From NCBI GenBank assembly GCA_032433595.1, contig JASWJB010000311.1, positions 1 to 53,013 of the forward strand: a stretch of DNA of 53,013 nucleotides. The letters run 5' to 3'. The DNA is from Conoideocrella luteorostrata (taxonomy: Eukaryota > Ascomycota > Sordariomycetes > Hypocreales > Clavicipitaceae). The position numbers and the translations under genes are program-made. Shown in pieces: positions 49,267-53,013 of this stretch (position 1 is the stretch's first letter; each line of letters opens with the position of its first letter). The notes under the pieces were generated by a model. That model saw nothing but the letters and a program-made list of their open reading frames with translations. It had not been told where the DNA came from and ran no database searches.

Positions 49267-52200
49267 ATGACGCCGTCTCCTCTGCCCTCCGGCCAGGCCT
49301 CAGAGCCAAGGCGCCCGCGGAGTGCTCAGACGGTGTCTGTCAACATCACCGAGGGCTCTCAGAACAGAGGCGGACGGTTCCAGCTCGAACTCAGAGAGTG
49401 CGTCGAGACCAAGACCGTTACAACCACGACCCGTCTTACCCGCAAGTTTCCTCGAGTCTCTGTCGGCGACCCCACCCCGCTTGAGAGTCTCGATATAAAG
49501 GAGTACCCTTTAGCTACGAAACCTACGCCTTCGGAATTATTAGAGTTCTCTTATGTTGTGCCGGACGATGGTCGATTTCAAGATGAAGAACTCGACGAGG
49601 ACGATAAGGATGCTCTACCGGTGAGGAGCGGCGAACAAGTATCTGTCAAGTCGGTAAGTTTGGATGTCGTACATGCTCGGGAAGGGGTGGTTGGCGTCAC
49701 CACGCGACGTATAATGCAGATCAACCCAAATGCCAAGATCGAGAGGCAGGCTCTTGTTCATCACTTTAGTCTGATGCTGATGCCTCTCAAAGCAGATGAA
49801 ACAACTCGCTACTGGTACTCTTACTCCTACCGCTGTCAAACTCGAGCCTGCTCTTCACGACACTCCTATGCCGAGTCGGATTAGCCGCCATCCATCTCGC
49901 TCCCCTTCTGAGGGATATCCCCGACATACTCGGCAGACTCGTGCTAGTCTAGCAGAATCGCCGACCGCTGCGGCGTCGCATACCCCCCCAGGACCTACTT
50001 TTACTCCGCGAACTTCACAGAGACTAGCCCGGTCGTCCAATCTTCATGCCGTATCGGATAAATTGAGACGGTCAGCAGCACAAGGTAACTCAGCATCTTC
50101 TGCGGGCTCTGGCAGCGGCGGGAGCTCGGCAGTGGCCGGCATGTTGACGTCCGGCCGCCGCGAAGCTGGCGAACGCCAGCTCCGGGGAGGCGCTGGATTT
50201 CTGGCTACTCCTGATACTTCGGAAATCGCCGGCTCCTCCCAGCGTCACCGCTCTTTGCATCTGGATCGACTCCAGACATCTCCAGACTCATCGGCTGGGC
50301 CACTTGGTGGTGCCTGCGACGTTGGCAGCCCATCAGGCAGTGATTCCCATACTGTTTTCAGCAGCAACGTGGCCACGCCACCAATCACGGATGCGGATCA
50401 CGAGCCCTTTGGAGACACGGACGACTCACTCCAACATTCTCTTCGCACTGCCCTTCAACACAGACCTACAATTGATGTCGCTGCCGCTCAAGATGCCAGT
50501 CTACCCAGTCCGAGGCTATCTCCAACGTTGGCAGCATCACAGCTTCATGCCACCGAGCTTGACGACAGCGCTCAATCAAGTTTCCAAACGACGTCCACAA
50601 GTGACAACAAACTCTCCTGGCCAGATGATTCGCAAACAGGAGAAGACTCCAAGGACATGGAACTGATTCGCGCGTCCAATAATGGCCACGACAGACGAGT
50701 CTCGAAACGCTCACAATTCAGGGAGGGTCGGCACCCCTTGTTCCTCGACACGCAAAGTCTCATTGAAGCATTTGACTCCATGAAAACGGAAATGAAGACG
50801 TTTATGATGTACCAGTTTCTTCGTCGATGTCCACGCCCCACGCTGCGAGTCATTGCCGACGCCGTCAACCCAGCACTGAAGTGCGACTTTCTCAGACAGC
50901 TTCCTTTAGAGCTTGGATATCATGTCTTGGCTTATCTCGACCATCGAGATCTGTGTAGGGCCGCCCAAGTTTCTAAGCACTGGCGCAACATCGTTGATCG
51001 AAATGAAACAGGTTGGAAGGAGCTTCTCGACCAGGATGGCTACACCATGGCACCTGGGGAACTCACCAAAGCGGTGGTGCAAGGCTGGGGCTGGCAAGAT
51101 CCTGTTGGAGCCACTGGTAAAGAACTGGATTTGAGCATGCAAGGCCGCCTCACTTCTTCTGAATTCGAGTTGACTCGAGCTGTCCGAAATGACATCACCC
51201 CCAAGTCTTCAAGGACTTCAAAGAGAAAGCGAGGTCTCAACACATATTCTGCGTCAGAACGATCGAAACGACGAGCTGGATCGTCACAGGACTCTGCAGT
51301 TTCTTGTGCGCGCGATTCCATGGTGCAGGTCGAAGTAAAGCAGCACAAGTCTGAAGGCCCACTTTCGGCCGCTAATGCCGCCGCTGCTGCCGTTCCAGAT
51401 CCTCAATCGGGACTGCCCAGTCTTCGCCAACTCCATCTGTTCAAGTCTATATATCGCCGTCATCACATGATTCGGAAAAGCTGGACGAGCGGTGAGGTTA
51501 AGCCTGGCCACGTTGCTTTTGCGGCTCACCCTCGTCATGTGATAACATGTTTGCAATTTGATGATGACAAGATTATAACCGGCAGCGACGATACCTTGAT
51601 TCATATTTACGACACAAAGACAGGCAAGTTACGGAAGAAGCTTGAAGGGCATGACGGCGGCGTCTGGGCTTTACAGTACGAAGGTAATATTCTCGTATCT
51701 GGCTCGACTGATAGGTCAGTCCGCGTATGGGATATTGAACGAGGTCTTTGCCAACAGGTGTTTTATGGTCACACAAGTACTGTTCGGTGCCTACAGATTC
51801 TCATGCCCACAGATATGGGAAGAGACTCTACTGGACGGCCGATTGTCCAACCGGAAAAGCCTCTGATTATCACCGGCTCCCGGGATAGCCAGCTCCGAGT
51901 ATGGCGGCTACCGGAAGTCGGCTCCCGCAGGTACATCCAGACGGGACCGCCGGCGCAAGAGTCTGACTGCCCTTACTTCATCCGAGTTCTCATTGGCCAT
52001 ACACATTCTGTTCGTGCCATCTCCGCATATGGCGATACCCTCGTTAGTGGTTCATATGACAGCACGGTGCGGGTCTGGCGAATCAGTACGGGCGAGCTAC
52101 TTCATGTGCTTCGTGGGCATTCGCAGAAAGTATACTCAGTTGTCTTTGATCACAAGCGAAACCGATGCATCTCGGGCTCCATGGACTCGCTTGTCAAGAT

Positions 52201-52742
52201 CTGGGATCTTGATACAGGGGCCTGTCTGCATACTCTTGAGGGTCATACCCTTCTAGTTGGGCTATTAGATCTTCGGGATGAGCGTCTCGTATCTGCGGCG
52301 GCGGATTCCACCCTGCGAGTCTGGGACCCTGCGAATGGGAGATGTAGAAATACGCTCATGGCACACACCGGCGCCATCACGTGTTTTCAGCATGATGGCC
52401 AGAAAGTCATTAGCGGCAGCGAGAAGACGGTGAAGATGTGGGATGTTAAGACTGGTGAATGTGTGCAGGATTTGTTAACAGACCTCACTGGCGTATGGCA
52501 GGTCAAATTTGATGGGAGAAGATGTGTGGCAGCTGTCCAGCGAGATCAGCTGACCTATGTCGAGGTAAGCATATATGATGAATATGCGCGTTATTTGCGA
52601 GAAAATGATTTGGCTGACTTCCGAAATACAGATTTTGGATTTTGGAGCTGTTCGTGACGGAGTATCTCCCGAGGAACTCGGCAAGCGTATCTTGTTAAAT
52701 GAAACCGAAGTACGAGATATTATTGAGGACGGAGCTGTGTAG
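49267..52742 (+). CDS. F-box/WD40 substrate receptor of SCF ubiquitin ligase, Cdc4/FWD-1 type
   Basis: Three exons, 49267-49653, 49796-52564 and 52632-52742, with introns of 142 nt (GTAAGT...AGCAG) and 67 nt (GTAAGC...TACAG), give 1088 residues. The first 490 residues are Ser/Thr/Pro-rich and disordered. The conserved pre-F-box helix FLRRCPRPTLRVIADAVNP leads into the F-box at about 495-540 (LRQLPLELGYHVLAYLDHRD, KHWRNIVD). A Lys/Arg cluster (KRKRGL) may be a nuclear signal. Seven WD40 repeats fill about 711-1049 (GSDDTLIHIYD, GSTDRSVRVWD, GSYDSTVRVWR, GSMDSLVKIWD, AAADSTLRVWD, GSEKTVKMWD). Exon 3 adds ILDFGAVRDG and the acidic C-terminus. Neurospora FWD-1 targets the clock protein FRQ; yeast Cdc4 targets Sic1. 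Substrates here are inferred only. Confidence 0.93.
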
Positions 52743-53013
52743 GCTACAGGAGCTACTCCGGCTACATGGCATTGCAACTAAACAAACGAAAATAAGCATA
52801 ACGACATTGCAGAGGGTTAGCGATTGTGCAAGTATCAAGTATGGCATATTGAACGATCGCACTACGGATTCGGCTTTGTTCAAATTTTTGAAAAAGCCAG
52901 AATTTTGCATTATAAGGGCTGGACAGTTCACGGCGTTAAAAAGGGTTCGGTCGGCGGATGAAATTTTTTTTTTTTTTTTTCCTTCTCCTGTCGGCCTAGC
53001 AGTGTTGGCAGAG
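52743..53013. other. 3' flank of the F-box gene
   Basis: It holds a T-run at about 52963-52980 and a degenerate motif copy (CTACTCCGGC) near 52752. No gene was seen before the window end. Confidence 0.5.

Overview
The window looks like nuclear DNA of a filamentous ascomycete, most likely a Sordariomycete and probably of the Hypocreales. The reasons are short introns (about 58-210 nt) with GT...AG ends and CTAAC/CTGAC-like branch points, monocistronic genes on both strands, and gene families typical of such fungi: M36 fungalysin, PIR-type cell-wall protein, a Dug2-type peptidase, an FWD-1/Cdc4-type F-box protein and a modin-like protein. The species cannot be fixed from the sequence alone. Fifteen protein-coding genes are supported. 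Exon structures were worked out by eye from reading frame, splice signals and family fit. No rRNA, tRNA, CRISPR array or intact transposon was seen.

Left part (1-7.6 kb), all on the minus strand: a TAPT1/Emp65-family ER membrane protein cut by the window edge, a dienelactone-hydrolase-family enzyme (3 exons), a U1-type zinc-finger splicing protein like WBP4/FBP21, and a PIR-repeat cell-wall protein. A 9.8 kb stretch (7.5-17.3 kb) without a convincing gene follows. It is strewn with copies of a short motif, GTACTCCGTAC or its complement.

Middle (17.3-28 kb): a secreted fungalysin metalloprotease (+), the GPI-transamidase subunit Gpi16/PIG-T (-), the U1 snRNP protein Luc7 (+, divergent from Gpi16), an RGG-rich protein (-), a small cysteine-free secreted Ala/Lys/Met-rich protein (-), and a nucleoside 2-deoxyribosyltransferase-like protein (-).

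Right part (28.7-53 kb): a LacZ-type GH2 beta-galactosidase (+), a Dug2-type glutathione-degradation peptidase with WD40 N-terminus (+), an O-methyltransferase (+) tail-to-tail with an acyl-CoA-thioesterase-like protein (-), a 3.7 kb gene-poor gap, a modin-like membrane-anchored protein (+), a 2.5 kb gap, and an F-box/WD40 protein of the Cdc4/FWD-1 type (+).

The genes do not form one pathway. Most are housekeeping (GPI anchoring, splicing, ER membrane, glutathione turnover, ubiquitin ligation), mixed with secreted or wall proteins and a possible small secondary-metabolism pair (O-methyltransferase plus thioesterase). The least explained features are the dispersed GTACTCCGTAC motif, seen almost only between genes; a diverged repeat pair at about 27.0 and 41.7 kb; and the small repetitive secreted protein at 25.7-26.3 kb.
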